Made by a program: the position numbers and the translations under genes. 64,000 nucleotides of DNA from Zhouia amylolytica (GTDB taxonomy: Bacteria; Bacteroidota; Bacteroidia; Flavobacteriales; Flavobacteriaceae): NCBI RefSeq assembly GCF_900116365.1, contig NZ_FPAG01000007.1:1-64000 (forward strand). The letters run 5' to 3'. Under the pieces are notes generated by a model. It saw nothing but the letters and a program-made list of their open reading frames with translations, was not told the DNA's origin and did no database searches. This document shows, in pieces, positions 1 to 11,458 of this stretch; position 1 is the first letter of the stretch; every line of letters starts with the position of its first letter.

Positions 1-255
1 GCATGGCACGAATGGGGAATGCATGAGATCGATATGGCAGTACCAATGAGTCCTGATCAGGTACTTAGAAAACGAAGAGCAATATTCTATCACCAGTCTC
101 AGAAAGATGGGGTGATGTTCCAGGGAGATGATTCGAGAGAATTCTGGGTAAGAGCCGAAGAAAGAAATAAAGAAACAGCTGGTAAATACCACCAATTAGG
201 ATTAGCAGATTATGCCGCAATAGAGGCGTTTAGAAGATATTATTACCAGGATTGA
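1..255 (+). CDS. nagB: Glucosamine-6-phosphate deaminase, C-terminal end (partial)
   Basis: The reading frame is open from base 1, so this is the 3' end of a gene that starts before the window. The visible 84 residues contain the stretch HEIDMAVPMSP, then HQSQKDGVMFQG and REFWVRAEERN. I recognise this as the tail of the long Bacteroidota glucosamine-6-phosphate deaminase, in which a NagB domain is followed by a PIG-L/LmbE-like domain. The enzyme converts glucosamine-6-phosphate to fructose-6-phosphate and ammonia in the cytoplasm. The stop lies 3 bases before the next start, so it is probably cotranscribed with the SGNH protein and the GH2 enzyme. Its catalytic domain is outside the window, so the call rests on the tail alone. 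Confidence 0.72.
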   Translation, partial: AWHEWGMHEIDMAVPMSPDQVLRKRRAIFYHQSQKDGVMFQGDDSREFWVRAEERNKETAGKYHQLGLADYAAIEAFRRYYYQD

Positions 256-258
256 TCT

Positions 259-1356
259 ATGAAAAGCAAGTTTTTTTTATTCTTAGTTGTAGTAGGGGCA
301 TTTTGTGGTCAGATGCCTTTAGTTTTTTCACAAGCAGGATATACCTGGAAGGATGGGCGTGAATTTAAAATTTACGGACAACTGGATGATACGAATATAT
401 CTTATTATAAGCGTTTGCCAGATACATTAGAGCGTCATTTGAGAGCTCCTTTATGGAAGTTGTCTGAACAAGCTTCGGGCTTGTATATTAAATTTAAAAC
501 AAACACATCTTCCGTTTCAATTTCTTATCAGGTTGAAAATCCGATTGCGTTTCCTCATATGCCATCCACCGGGGTAAGTGGAGTAGATTTATATGCTAAA
601 TCTGGTGATACATGGCAATGGGTAAGCGGGAATTTTTCTTTTAAGGACACTATTAGTTATCATTTTAAGGGTATATCTTCAGATGAAGAAAGAATGTATC
701 GATTGTATCTGCCTTTGTACAATCAAATAAAATGGTTAAAAGTTGGGGTTGATTCCAATGCAGTATTTCAAGCTATTGTTAAAAAGTCTTCGACAAATCC
801 AATAATTATATACGGCACTTCAATTGCACAGGGAGCATGTGCTTCCAGAGCAGGAATGGCTTGGACAAATATTTTGGAAAGAACCATTGATTTGCCAATT
901 ATTAATTTAGGATTCTCAGGGAATGGAAGACTGGAAGATCCTGTAATAAATTATATCAAACGGTTTGATGCCAGTATGTTTATTTTTGATTGTATGCCAA
1001 ATTTCACCAGTGGTCAAGGCTTAAATCCTATACAAGCCAGGATTCGTTTAAAAAAGGCTGTTTTAGAAATACGGAGTAAACATGTTGAGACCCCAATTCT
1101 TCTTGTCGAACATGCAGGGTATTCAGACGCGATTTTGCAAACCGGCAGGAAGACTATTTATGAAAACTTAAACAGGGAAGTGGTTGCGACATTTAAAGAA
1201 TTACAAAGCCAGGGTATTAAAAATTTGTACTTGTTAAGTCGAGAAGAAATAGGATTAGGGGGCAATAGTTTTGTTGATGGGACACATCCAAATGATTTGG
1301 GGATGTATGAATATGCTAGCGCATACGGTAAAAAAATAAAAAATATTTTAGATTAA
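259..1356 (+). CDS. Secreted SGNH/GDSL-family hydrolase with GxDLY N-terminal domain
   Basis: This is a 365-residue protein with a Sec signal peptide (about residues 1-25, ending VFSQ). An N-terminal beta-rich part carries SGVDLY, matching the GxDLY domain that precedes many Bacteroidota SGNH hydrolases. The catalytic part starts at IIYGTSIAQG, which gives the nucleophile serine. It continues with NLGFSGNG, the Gly and Asn oxyanion blocks, and ends with DGTHPNDLG, the Asp and His of the triad. All four SGNH blocks are therefore present. Members are esterases, often acting on acetylated sugars; the substrate here is unknown. It sits 3 bases after the nagB stop and 6 bases before the GH2 gene, which suggests removal of acyl groups from the glycan that the GH2 enzyme attacks. 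Confidence 0.82.
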   Translation: MKSKFFLFLVVVGAFCGQMPLVFSQAGYTWKDGREFKIYGQLDDTNISYYKRLPDTLERHLRAPLWKLSEQASGLYIKFKTNTSSVSISYQVENPIAFPHMPSTGVSGVDLYAKSGDTWQWVSGNFSFKDTISYHFKGISSDEERMYRLYLPLYNQIKWLKVGVDSNAVFQAIVKKSSTNPIIIYGTSIAQGACASRAGMAWTNILERTIDLPIINLGFSGNGRLEDPVINYIKRFDASMFIFDCMPNFTSGQGLNPIQARIRLKKAVLEIRSKHVETPILLVEHAGYSDAILQTGRKTIYENLNREVVATFKELQSQGIKNLYLLSREEIGLGGNSFVDGTHPNDLGMYEYASAYGKKIKNILD

Positions 1357-4482
<3,126 letters not shown>

Positions 4483-4516
4483 TTATATAACGATAGTTTT
4501 TTAGTTAGTTTTTTGT

Positions 4517-4581
4517 AACCAGGATCGTCTTTATTGGTGAGTTATATATGTTGCTTACTAAAAGGTCCTGGTTATTTTTTT
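4517..4581 (+). terminator. Intrinsic terminator after GH2
   Basis: The arms AACCAGGA (4517-4524) and TCCTGGTT (4566-4573) pair perfectly. A weaker inner stem closes much of the loop, and seven T follow at 4575-4581. It separates the nagB-SGNH-GH2 unit from the sigma factor gene. The rest of the 296-base gap to 4778 shows no gene. Confidence 0.7.
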
Positions 4582-4778
4582 GCCAGTACTAAAGGGAGTA
4601 AAGATTTATATACCTCGTAGATCTTTTGATACTTGCAGTCATACATGTGTTAATACCTGAAAATTTCTTCTAACTGGTAGTAGCTATTTTTCTTATTAAT
4701 TTATCATTCTTAAATTTAATTTTCTATTAAAAAACCATTTTATTAATAATATTTTAAAATTTTCATAATATTGCCACG

Positions 4779-5327
4779 ATGGATACTATGGAAACAAATA
4801 AGCTGCGCATAAGGTTACTTCGTTATGGAGATGAGGATTCCTTTAAGCAACTCTATTTGGAATATTATTCAAAATTACAAGGAATAGGAAAGCGGTTTAA
4901 TTTTAAGTTTTTAACACCGGAAGACTTTGTTCAGGAGACTTTTATAAAATTATATAAAAGTAAAGAGCAGCTTAAAGAAGATGTACTACTGGATAAACAA
5001 ATCTATGTTATCTGTAGAAACATTATTTTGAATCATCTTAAAAAGGAAAAAAGAAGTATTTCTCTTGTCGGTGAGGACCTTATTGGCATGGAACATCAAG
5101 AAAATGACCAGGATTCCGAATTAATGGATAAAAAAAAGAAAGAGCTTTCGCGATTGATTAAACAGCTTCCAGAGAAAAGAAAAGAGGTTTTTACATTACA
5201 TAAAATAGAACAATATACCTACGAAGAGATTGCAGAGATTACTCAATTATCTAAAAAGACCATAGCTAATCATATCTACCTTGCAAATAAGTTTATTTTA
5301 GAAAATCTTAAAAAAATTACCTTATAG
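4779..5327 (+). CDS. ECF-type RNA polymerase sigma factor (FecI-like)
   Basis: This is a 182-residue sigma-70 family protein of the extracytoplasmic function type. Region 2 is seen around residues 20-85 (EDFVQETFIKLYKSKEQL) and region 4 around 120-175 (LPEKRKEVFTLHKIEQYTYEEIAEI, then SKKTIANHIYLA), the helix-turn-helix that reads the -35 element. Between them lies the usual short linker. The FecR-like gene follows 51 bases later and an STN-containing SusC follows that. This is the classical arrangement in which glycan binding at the receptor frees the sigma factor to transcribe the susC operon. An alternative ATG lies 12 bases inside. Its targets are inferred from neighbourhood only. Confidence 0.9.
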   Translation: MDTMETNKLRIRLLRYGDEDSFKQLYLEYYSKLQGIGKRFNFKFLTPEDFVQETFIKLYKSKEQLKEDVLLDKQIYVICRNIILNHLKKEKRSISLVGEDLIGMEHQENDQDSELMDKKKKELSRLIKQLPEKRKEVFTLHKIEQYTYEEIAEITQLSKKTIANHIYLANKFILENLKKITL

Positions 5328-5378
5328 ATTAGGAACTTTCTTTTTTTCAATTGTTATGTATGTAAATAGCAATGAAAA

Positions 5379-6239
5379 TTGGAAGAGCCTAAAAAAAAGT
5401 ACAACGATATACTGGAAGACCTTTGGAACCAATCTCATGAGGTGTCTCATTCATCTGATGCAGAAGCTTCATGGCATCAATTTGCTGAGAGGGTTGGTAT
5501 TAAGGAAAAACGTGAAGTGATCAGGATGCGAGCTATATATTATGCCGCAGCAGTAATTGCACTGACAATTGCCATTGGGAGTTTTATTTACCATCAGACC
5601 CGCATAGATTATTTGGTTGTTGAGAATCCAGGGATTGGTTATAAAAAAGTGATACTACCAGATAGCTCTATGGTATCTATTGCCCAAGGAACCACTTTGT
5701 ATTATGCTCAAAACTTTAATGAGAAAAGAAGTGTCAGACTTGAGGGAGATGGATATTTTGAAGTTCAAAGGAATGAAGCATTACCATTTACTGTTGCCTG
5801 TTACAAAACATTAACTACTGTATTAGGAACTTCATTTAACATTAAATCGGATCGAAGGGAAAATGTAGATATCGCACTTTATGAGGGTAGTATTAAGGCT
5901 TCGGTGGAAGGAGTTAAGAACGATTGGCTATTAACTCCAGGTGAACAATTGAAATATAGAGGGCATAAAAAAATAAGTATAGAGCCCTTTAACAACTTTT
6001 TTAATCCTCTTGAATCCAATTTTGACCTTGAAAATGTTAGTGTAAAAGAACTTATAACCTACGTTAAGGAGATTTTTGGTTATGAAATTGTTATCGACAC
6101 CGAATATCTTAATAACAGCATTACACTCCGAATCAATAAAAATGATTCTCTTCAAAATATTATAGAAGTAATAAGTACAATTTATAAACTAAAACCAGAA
6201 ATAGATGAAGACATGAAAAGAATTACCCTATCGAAGTAA
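5379..6239 (+). CDS. FecR-family anti-sigma factor, probable TTG start
   Basis: The 286-residue protein has a cytoplasmic N-terminal part (about 1-48), one membrane segment (about 49-68, YYAAAVIALTIAIGSFIY) and a periplasmic FecR domain (KKVILPDSSMVSIAQGTTLYY, EGDGYFEVQR, GTSFNI). A C-terminal STN-like part follows (FDLENVSVKELITYV). FecR proteins hold the partner sigma factor at the membrane and receive a signal from the STN domain of the outer-membrane receptor. The frame is closed by a TGA at 5373-5375, and no ATG precedes the N-terminal region, so TTG at 5379 is the only reasonable start. A nearby ATG at 5372 is in another frame and stops after six codons. Confidence 0.88.
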   Translation: MEEPKKKYNDILEDLWNQSHEVSHSSDAEASWHQFAERVGIKEKREVIRMRAIYYAAAVIALTIAIGSFIYHQTRIDYLVVENPGIGYKKVILPDSSMVSIAQGTTLYYAQNFNEKRSVRLEGDGYFEVQRNEALPFTVACYKTLTTVLGTSFNIKSDRRENVDIALYEGSIKASVEGVKNDWLLTPGEQLKYRGHKKISIEPFNNFFNPLESNFDLENVSVKELITYVKEIFGYEIVIDTEYLNNSITLRINKNDSLQNIIEVISTIYKLKPEIDEDMKRITLSK

Positions 6240-6280
6240 AAAAAGGATTCACCAAGCGTCCAAACTGAGAATCCTTTTTA
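6240..6280 (+). terminator. Intrinsic terminator between fecR and susC
   Basis: The arms AAAAAGGATTC (6240-6250) and GAATCCTTTTT (6269-6279) are perfectly complementary around an 18-nt loop, and the second arm ends in a T run. The hairpin starts one base after the fecR stop, so susC should have its own promoter rather than rely on read-through. Confidence 0.75.
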
Positions 6281-6296
6281 GTAAAATTTAAAAACG

Positions 6297-6327
6297 GGAG
6301 TGTTAAGCATATTGTTTAACGGGCTCC
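6297..6327 (+). promoter_or_regulatory. Interrupted inverted repeat upstream of susC
   Basis: GGAG (6297-6300) pairs with CTCC (6324-6327), and GTTAA (6302-6306) pairs with TTAAC (6316-6320). The element ends 32 bases before the susC ATG. It may be a 5'-leader stem or part of the sigma-dependent promoter region. The sequence alone does not decide. Confidence 0.35.
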
Positions 6328-6359
6328 GCTATTTAATTAACCAAAACTAACAAATTATT

Positions 6360-9300
6360 ATGAGAAATCTACTCGTGGTGTTGTTTTTTATGACAACATT
6401 ATTATGTTCTTCACAAGAAATTTCTTTATCCCTGAACAATCCTAAATGGGAAGAAATTCTTAAAAGAATTGAGTCTCAGAGCGAATACAAATTTGCTTAC
6501 GACAGTACTTTTAAACTAACTACAAAATCTAATTTAAATCTAAAGTTTACCGATGCCTCTTTAGAGGATGTTATAGCATATTTGCAAAAGAATACGAATT
6601 ATAATTTTAAGATTTTAGGAAAGAATATTACCATCACTGCCAAGCAGAATCAATCTTCGAAAGAACAGGCCATGACGGTGGAGGGGACTGTTTATGATGA
6701 GGCGGGTACACCACTTCCCGGAGTATCTGTAATGATTAAAAATACTACTGTTGGCGTTTCTACAGGTTTTGATGGTAAATACGGAATAGAAGCCAGGAAA
6801 GGAAATATACTGGTATTTCAATATATGGGATTTACCAAACAGGAGGTTATGGTTGATGGCAATCAACTGGATGTAACCTTGAAGGAAAATGTAGAAAGTC
6901 TTGATGAAGTTGTAGTTGTTGGATTTGCAACACAGAAAAAGGTTGATCTGACTGGTGCTGTAACTTCAGTAAAAGGAGATGAGATTGTTGAAAAACCCAT
7001 GTCTGATGTTAGACAAGCTCTTCAAGGTGTGGTACCGGGTTTAACTATTATTGACAGAGGAGGTAGTCCGGGAAATGAGTCATTGTCTTTTAATATACGG
7101 GGATTAAGTTCTGTAAGCGCAAATACGAGTCCGTTGATCTTAATTGATGGAATTCAATCAGACATAACCCAAATTAACCCGAATGATATAGAAAGTATTT
7201 CGGTTCTTAAAGACGCTGCTTCAGCTTCAATATATGGAGCTCGTGCTGCCAATGGAGTAGTTCTTATAACAACCAAAAGGGGTGCTCAGGGAGAATATAA
7301 GGTAGATTACCACGGTTATGCAGGTGTTCAGACCCCAGCAACTTTACCCGAAGCGGTTACTGCCGAGCAATATTTACGTTTAGTCAATGAGGCATTGGTT
7401 AATGCGGGAAGGCCCGAAAAGTATTCTGAAGAATACATACAAAATACAATTGCTGGTACTGACCCTATAAATTATCCATATGTTAATTTGTTTGAAGAAT
7501 TGTATAAAGATGGTTTCATTCAAAATCATTCTTTTGCTGTTCGAGGAGGAAATGAGGGAACAAAAATTGCGGTGTCTGCAAATTACTTAGATCAGGAAGG
7601 GATGTTGAAGAACACCAGGAGTACCAAGACCGGCGGTAGATTAAATGGTGACTTTAAGCTGAAAGATTATGCAAGGTTACGTACAGATATTTATTACAAT
7701 AAGAGAAAATCTTTAACTCCCAACAGATATGGGGATGCCATTGGTGCTATTGTAGGGACTTCTCCTGTAACCGTTTTGCAATATCCAAATGGGGTCTATG
7801 GGCTGAATAAAGATAATACCAATGCTTTGGCTGCTCTTGAAAAAAGTGGAATGAACCAGAGTTTCAATGAGGACTTTAGTGTGAATCTTGGTCTGGACAT
7901 TGATCTGATTGAAGGACTTACTCTAAAAACAGACTATTCTTATTTACGATCAACTTACAGGTATAAAAATTTCAGAGCTTCATATAATTTTAGAGACCCT
8001 AATGATATTTCTTCAATTGTTTATCGATGGACACCAAATCAGCTAGTGGATGGTCGCGATGAATCGGGACAATGGAACTTTAAGAGTATTCTTAACTACG
8101 ACCTCAATTTAGATAATCACCAATTTAATTTTTTAGGGGGTATCGATGTTATTGAAAATAAGAGAAACAGAATCTGGGCTAGTCGACAAAATATTTATAA
8201 TGAAGAAACCCCCGAGCTTAATTTAGGAGATGTCACTTCTGAAAAGAATGGAGGTTACAGCGAGGATTGGTCTTTGTTTTCCTATTTAGGACGGGTGAAT
8301 TATAGCTTTAAAAATAAATATTTATTTGAGGGAAATATACGTTATGATGGCTCCTCACGATTTGGGGATGGTCATAAATGGGGCGTGTTTCCATCTTTTT
8401 CTGCTGGTTGGAGAATATCAGAAGAAGCTTTTATAGATTCAATTGAATGGATCAATAACTTGAAATTAAGAGGTTCATGGGGGCAATTAGGAAATCAGAA
8501 TATTGGATTATACCGCTTTTCTTCAACAATATATTCGAATTACCCTTATAGCTTTAACGATAATGAGGTTGATGGTTTTTCGCAGCGGTATTATGCCAAT
8601 GAAAACATAACCTGGGAAACTACTGAAATGACAGATTTTGGATTAGATATTGGATTATTTAATAACAAAATAGATATAGTTTTTGACTGGTTCATTAAGG
8701 ATACTGATGATATGCTTCTAACCTTGCCAATATCTCCATTGGTAGGTTTGGATCCCTCTGAATTGAATATTGGTAGTGTTAGAAATGAGGGATGGGAATT
8801 CGCAATAAATTATAACGGGAACATTAATACATTTAATTATTCCATAGGTTTTAATATTTCTCAGATAAACAATACGTTAACGGACTTTGGTGGCAATGAA
8901 CCTTCAATTAATAATTGGTTTATACTTAAAGAAGGTGAAGCTATTAATTCTTTTTATGGATATAGGTCTGATGGTCTTTTCCAGTCTCAGGAGGAAATTG
9001 ATACCCATCCAACTCAGCCTAATCATGCGAGTTTAAAACCGGGTGATATTAAGTTGGTAGACTTAAATGATGATGGTGTTATCAATAGCGATGACAGGGC
9101 TATTATTGGTAGTAATATTCCTAAATATCAGTACGGAGTGAATTTGGGAGCTTCTTTTAAAGGTTTTGATTTAAATTTATTTTTCCAGGGAGCCTATCAA
9201 GTCGATAACTATCTCTATGGTGCCCCAAATGAAGGTCCTGCGTATGAGATATTTACGACTACACGTGTATTGGATCGTTGGACACCTGACAATACTGATG

Positions 9301-9593
9301 CCTCATTCCCAAGATTGGAAGCAGCTTCTAATAAAAATAATTATTTATTCAATGATTTTTGGTTAAGAGATGCCTCTTACCTGAGATTAAAGAACCTGCA
9401 ACTCGGGTACTCACTTCCTGAATCGGTAATAGGGAGGATGAATGTTGATAAGATTAGGTTATATTTTGGGGGAACTAATGTGTTTACCATTACAGATGTT
9501 GAATCAGGTTTAGATCCTGAAACATTAGATGGAAGACCTTCTTATTATCCTCCGGTTTCTACCTATACGTTAGGATTACAACTTACTTTTTAA
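6360..9593 (+). CDS. SusC/RagA-family TonB-dependent receptor with STN domain, PUL 1
   Basis: This 1077-residue outer-membrane importer has a signal peptide (about 1-18, ending LLCSSQ). An STN domain (about 20-95) matches signalling to FecR. A carboxypeptidase-D-like beta sandwich (about 103-175) and the segment ESLDEVVVVGF before the plug follow. The plug (about 180-310) carries the SusC-type signature ISVLKDAASASIYGARAANG, and the rest is a 22-strand-type barrel ending in an aromatic beta strand (TLGLQLTF). SusC proteins form the channel of the SusCD glycan importer. The STN domain together with the upstream sigma and anti-sigma genes points to autoregulated induction by substrate. The susD partner follows after a short gap. 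Confidence 0.95.
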   Translation: MRNLLVVLFFMTTLLCSSQEISLSLNNPKWEEILKRIESQSEYKFAYDSTFKLTTKSNLNLKFTDASLEDVIAYLQKNTNYNFKILGKNITITAKQNQSSKEQAMTVEGTVYDEAGTPLPGVSVMIKNTTVGVSTGFDGKYGIEARKGNILVFQYMGFTKQEVMVDGNQLDVTLKENVESLDEVVVVGFATQKKVDLTGAVTSVKGDEIVEKPMSDVRQALQGVVPGLTIIDRGGSPGNESLSFNIRGLSSVSANTSPLILIDGIQSDITQINPNDIESISVLKDAASASIYGARAANGVVLITTKRGAQGEYKVDYHGYAGVQTPATLPEAVTAEQYLRLVNEALVNAGRPEKYSEEYIQNTIAGTDPINYPYVNLFEELYKDGFIQNHSFAVRGGNEGTKIAVSANYLDQEGMLKNTRSTKTGGRLNGDFKLKDYARLRTDIYYNKRKSLTPNRYGDAIGAIVGTSPVTVLQYPNGVYGLNKDNTNALAALEKSGMNQSFNEDFSVNLGLDIDLIEGLTLKTDYSYLRSTYRYKNFRASYNFRDPNDISSIVYRWTPNQLVDGRDESGQWNFKSILNYDLNLDNHQFNFLGGIDVIENKRNRIWASRQNIYNEETPELNLGDVTSEKNGGYSEDWSLFSYLGRVNYSFKNKYLFEGNIRYDGSSRFGDGHKWGVFPSFSAGWRISEEAFIDSIEWINNLKLRGSWGQLGNQNIGLYRFSSTIYSNYPYSFNDNEVDGFSQRYYANENITWETTEMTDFGLDIGLFNNKIDIVFDWFIKDTDDMLLTLPISPLVGLDPSELNIGSVRNEGWEFAINYNGNINTFNYSIGFNISQINNTLTDFGGNEPSINNWFILKEGEAINSFYGYRSDGLFQSQEEIDTHPTQPNHASLKPGDIKLVDLNDDGVINSDDRAIIGSNIPKYQYGVNLGASFKGFDLNLFFQGAYQVDNYLYGAPNEGPAYEIFTTTRVLDRWTPDNTDASFPRLEAASNKNNYLFNDFWLRDASYLRLKNLQLGYSLPESVIGRMNVDKIRLYFGGTNVFTITDVESGLDPETLDGRPSYYPPVSTYTLGLQLTF

Positions 9594-9620
9594 CGATTAA
9601 TGATATTAAAATATAAAGAT

Positions 9621-11276
9621 ATGAAAGTATATAAATCAATGATTGCGGTCTTTCTTCTACTATCTTGTATTGCATGCAATAACGATTTTTTAGAGAGAGC
9701 ACCGAGTGATCAAATATCAACGGCCAATTTTTTTAAACAAACCAAGGATTTAGAGGTTGCACTGAATGCGGTATATGATGAAATAGGATTTAATTCATGG
9801 TGGGTTGCCTATGGTAGTGGAACAGATATGTTAAGGATTGAAGCGTTGACAGATAACGCTTTAGACCATCATTCCTGGAATGCGGGATATAGACTTGCCG
9901 ATGGTACAGCAGCCCCGGATGACGGCTATTCCTCCTACAGGTGGAAAATGCGTTATGTTGGAATCCAAAGAGTTAATAGGATATTTGAAGGAGTTTCAGG
10001 TATAGAAAATATAGATGAAAAATATAAGAACAGGCTTTTAGGGGAGGCAGCATTTTTAAGAGCGTATTTTTATTTTGACTTGGTTTATCTCTTTGGCGAT
10101 GTACCTTACCTAACCACCAGTGTTTCCCCAACCGAGGTTCAAGGAACTGAAGAAGGCCCTACCACCATTGCTCAAAGAGTGGATAAAGATCTAATTCTTG
10201 ATGATTTGGTAACCCAACTCAATGCAGTCGTGAACGATTTACCAGTGTCTTATCCTGACTCCGATAAGGGTCGTGTAACCAGAGGAGCTGCACTTTTTCT
10301 TAAGTCTAAAATATTATTATATCAGGAAAAATGGAACGAGGCTGCAGCCGCAGCTAAATCAGTTATGGATCTTAATGCTTATCAGTTATTTCCAAAGTAT
10401 GAAACCCTTTTCGATTATGAAGGGATTGGAAGCAGCGAGGTTATATTTGATATTCAGGTAAAACAAGATGTTAATCAGGGAGAATTCTACACGCAAAATT
10501 ACGGACCAAATTCTGTCGGAGGATGGAGCAGTTCTTGTCCTCTTCAAAGCATGGTGGATGCATATGAGTGTATAGACGGATTAACGATTGAAAGCTCTCC
10601 ATTGTATGATCCTAACAATCCATACGAAAACAGAGATCCTAGGTTAAGGTATTCTATTTTGTATCCTGGTCATGATTGGAGAGGTGGGGTGTATAATACA
10701 ATTCCTGGTGCTACGTATGATAGTTCCATTGTTTATGGAGATCAATTAGGTGATGGAGCTCCGGGAGAGTGGAATAAAACTGCGACCGGGTATAATTGGT
10801 TGAAGTATATTTCTAATCAGGATATCGATGAGTCTGATTATTGGGATGGTGGAGTGCATTTTATACTGATGCGATACGCTGAGGTATTATTAGTTTATGC
10901 TGAAGCTAAAATCGAAGCTGGAAGCATTGACCAAAGTGTATATGATGCTATTAACGAGGTACGTCAGCGTGCGGATGTAAATATGCCTCCTGTAATGGGA
11001 GGGCTTTCTCAAAGCGAATTAAGAACTATAGTGAGAAGGGAAAGACGCGTTGAATTGGCCTTTGAGGGGCAACGTCTTTTAGATATCAGACGATGGAAAA
11101 TAGCCGAAGACGTTATGCCGGGTGTGCCTGAGGGTTTAACTTACCTAGATGCTAACGATAATGAAGTTACCCTCAATTGGGGAGAACGTATTTTTGACCC
11201 TAATAAACATTACCTCTGGCCTATACCTCAAAACGAAATTGATATTTCAAAAATAGAACAGAATCCAGGTTGGTAG
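9621..11276 (+). CDS. SusD/RagB-family glycan-binding lipoprotein, PUL 1
   Basis: I place the start at 9621 (MKVYKSMIAVFLLLSC), which gives a clean lipoprotein signal with cysteine after LLS. An ATG at 9600 in the same frame would add seven residues of no signal-peptide character. The mature part begins NNDFLERAPSD, the common SusD opening. It has the TPR-type helices (LLGEAAFLRAYFYFDLVYLFGDVPY) and the C-terminal RRERRVELAFEGQRLLDIRRW block followed by LWPIPQNEI, all typical of SusD. The 551-residue length is normal. It is the surface lid of the SusC channel and binds the glycan. A 182-base gap with a large hairpin separates it from the enzyme genes. Confidence 0.95.
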   Translation: MKVYKSMIAVFLLLSCIACNNDFLERAPSDQISTANFFKQTKDLEVALNAVYDEIGFNSWWVAYGSGTDMLRIEALTDNALDHHSWNAGYRLADGTAAPDDGYSSYRWKMRYVGIQRVNRIFEGVSGIENIDEKYKNRLLGEAAFLRAYFYFDLVYLFGDVPYLTTSVSPTEVQGTEEGPTTIAQRVDKDLILDDLVTQLNAVVNDLPVSYPDSDKGRVTRGAALFLKSKILLYQEKWNEAAAAAKSVMDLNAYQLFPKYETLFDYEGIGSSEVIFDIQVKQDVNQGEFYTQNYGPNSVGGWSSSCPLQSMVDAYECIDGLTIESSPLYDPNNPYENRDPRLRYSILYPGHDWRGGVYNTIPGATYDSSIVYGDQLGDGAPGEWNKTATGYNWLKYISNQDIDESDYWDGGVHFILMRYAEVLLVYAEAKIEAGSIDQSVYDAINEVRQRADVNMPPVMGGLSQSELRTIVRRERRVELAFEGQRLLDIRRWKIAEDVMPGVPEGLTYLDANDNEVTLNWGERIFDPNKHYLWPIPQNEIDISKIEQNPGW

Positions 11277-11319
11277 TACTTGAGTAGATCGAGAACTAAC
11301 TTATAAATACCGATTTGTT

Positions 11320-11369
11320 TGCAGCCGATAGACAATATTTGATATTCTATCAATCCGATTTCGGCTGCA
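11320..11369 (+). repeat. Long hairpin in the susD-enzyme gap
   Basis: TGCAGCCGA (11320-11328) and TCGGCTGCA (11361-11369) are perfect reverse complements. An inner pair, GATAGA (11327-11332) and TCTATC (11346-11351), overlaps the outer arm by two bases. There is no T run after it, so it is unlikely to be a simple terminator. An mRNA-stability or processing structure between susD and the hydrolase genes is possible. Confidence 0.5.
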
Positions 11370-11458
11370 TACAAGTTGGTAAGTACTCTTAGAAATCTAA
11401 TTTTTTAGGGGCTAGGTTAGTATTGCCTAAATATTAATCAGAATAACTTACTTATTAA

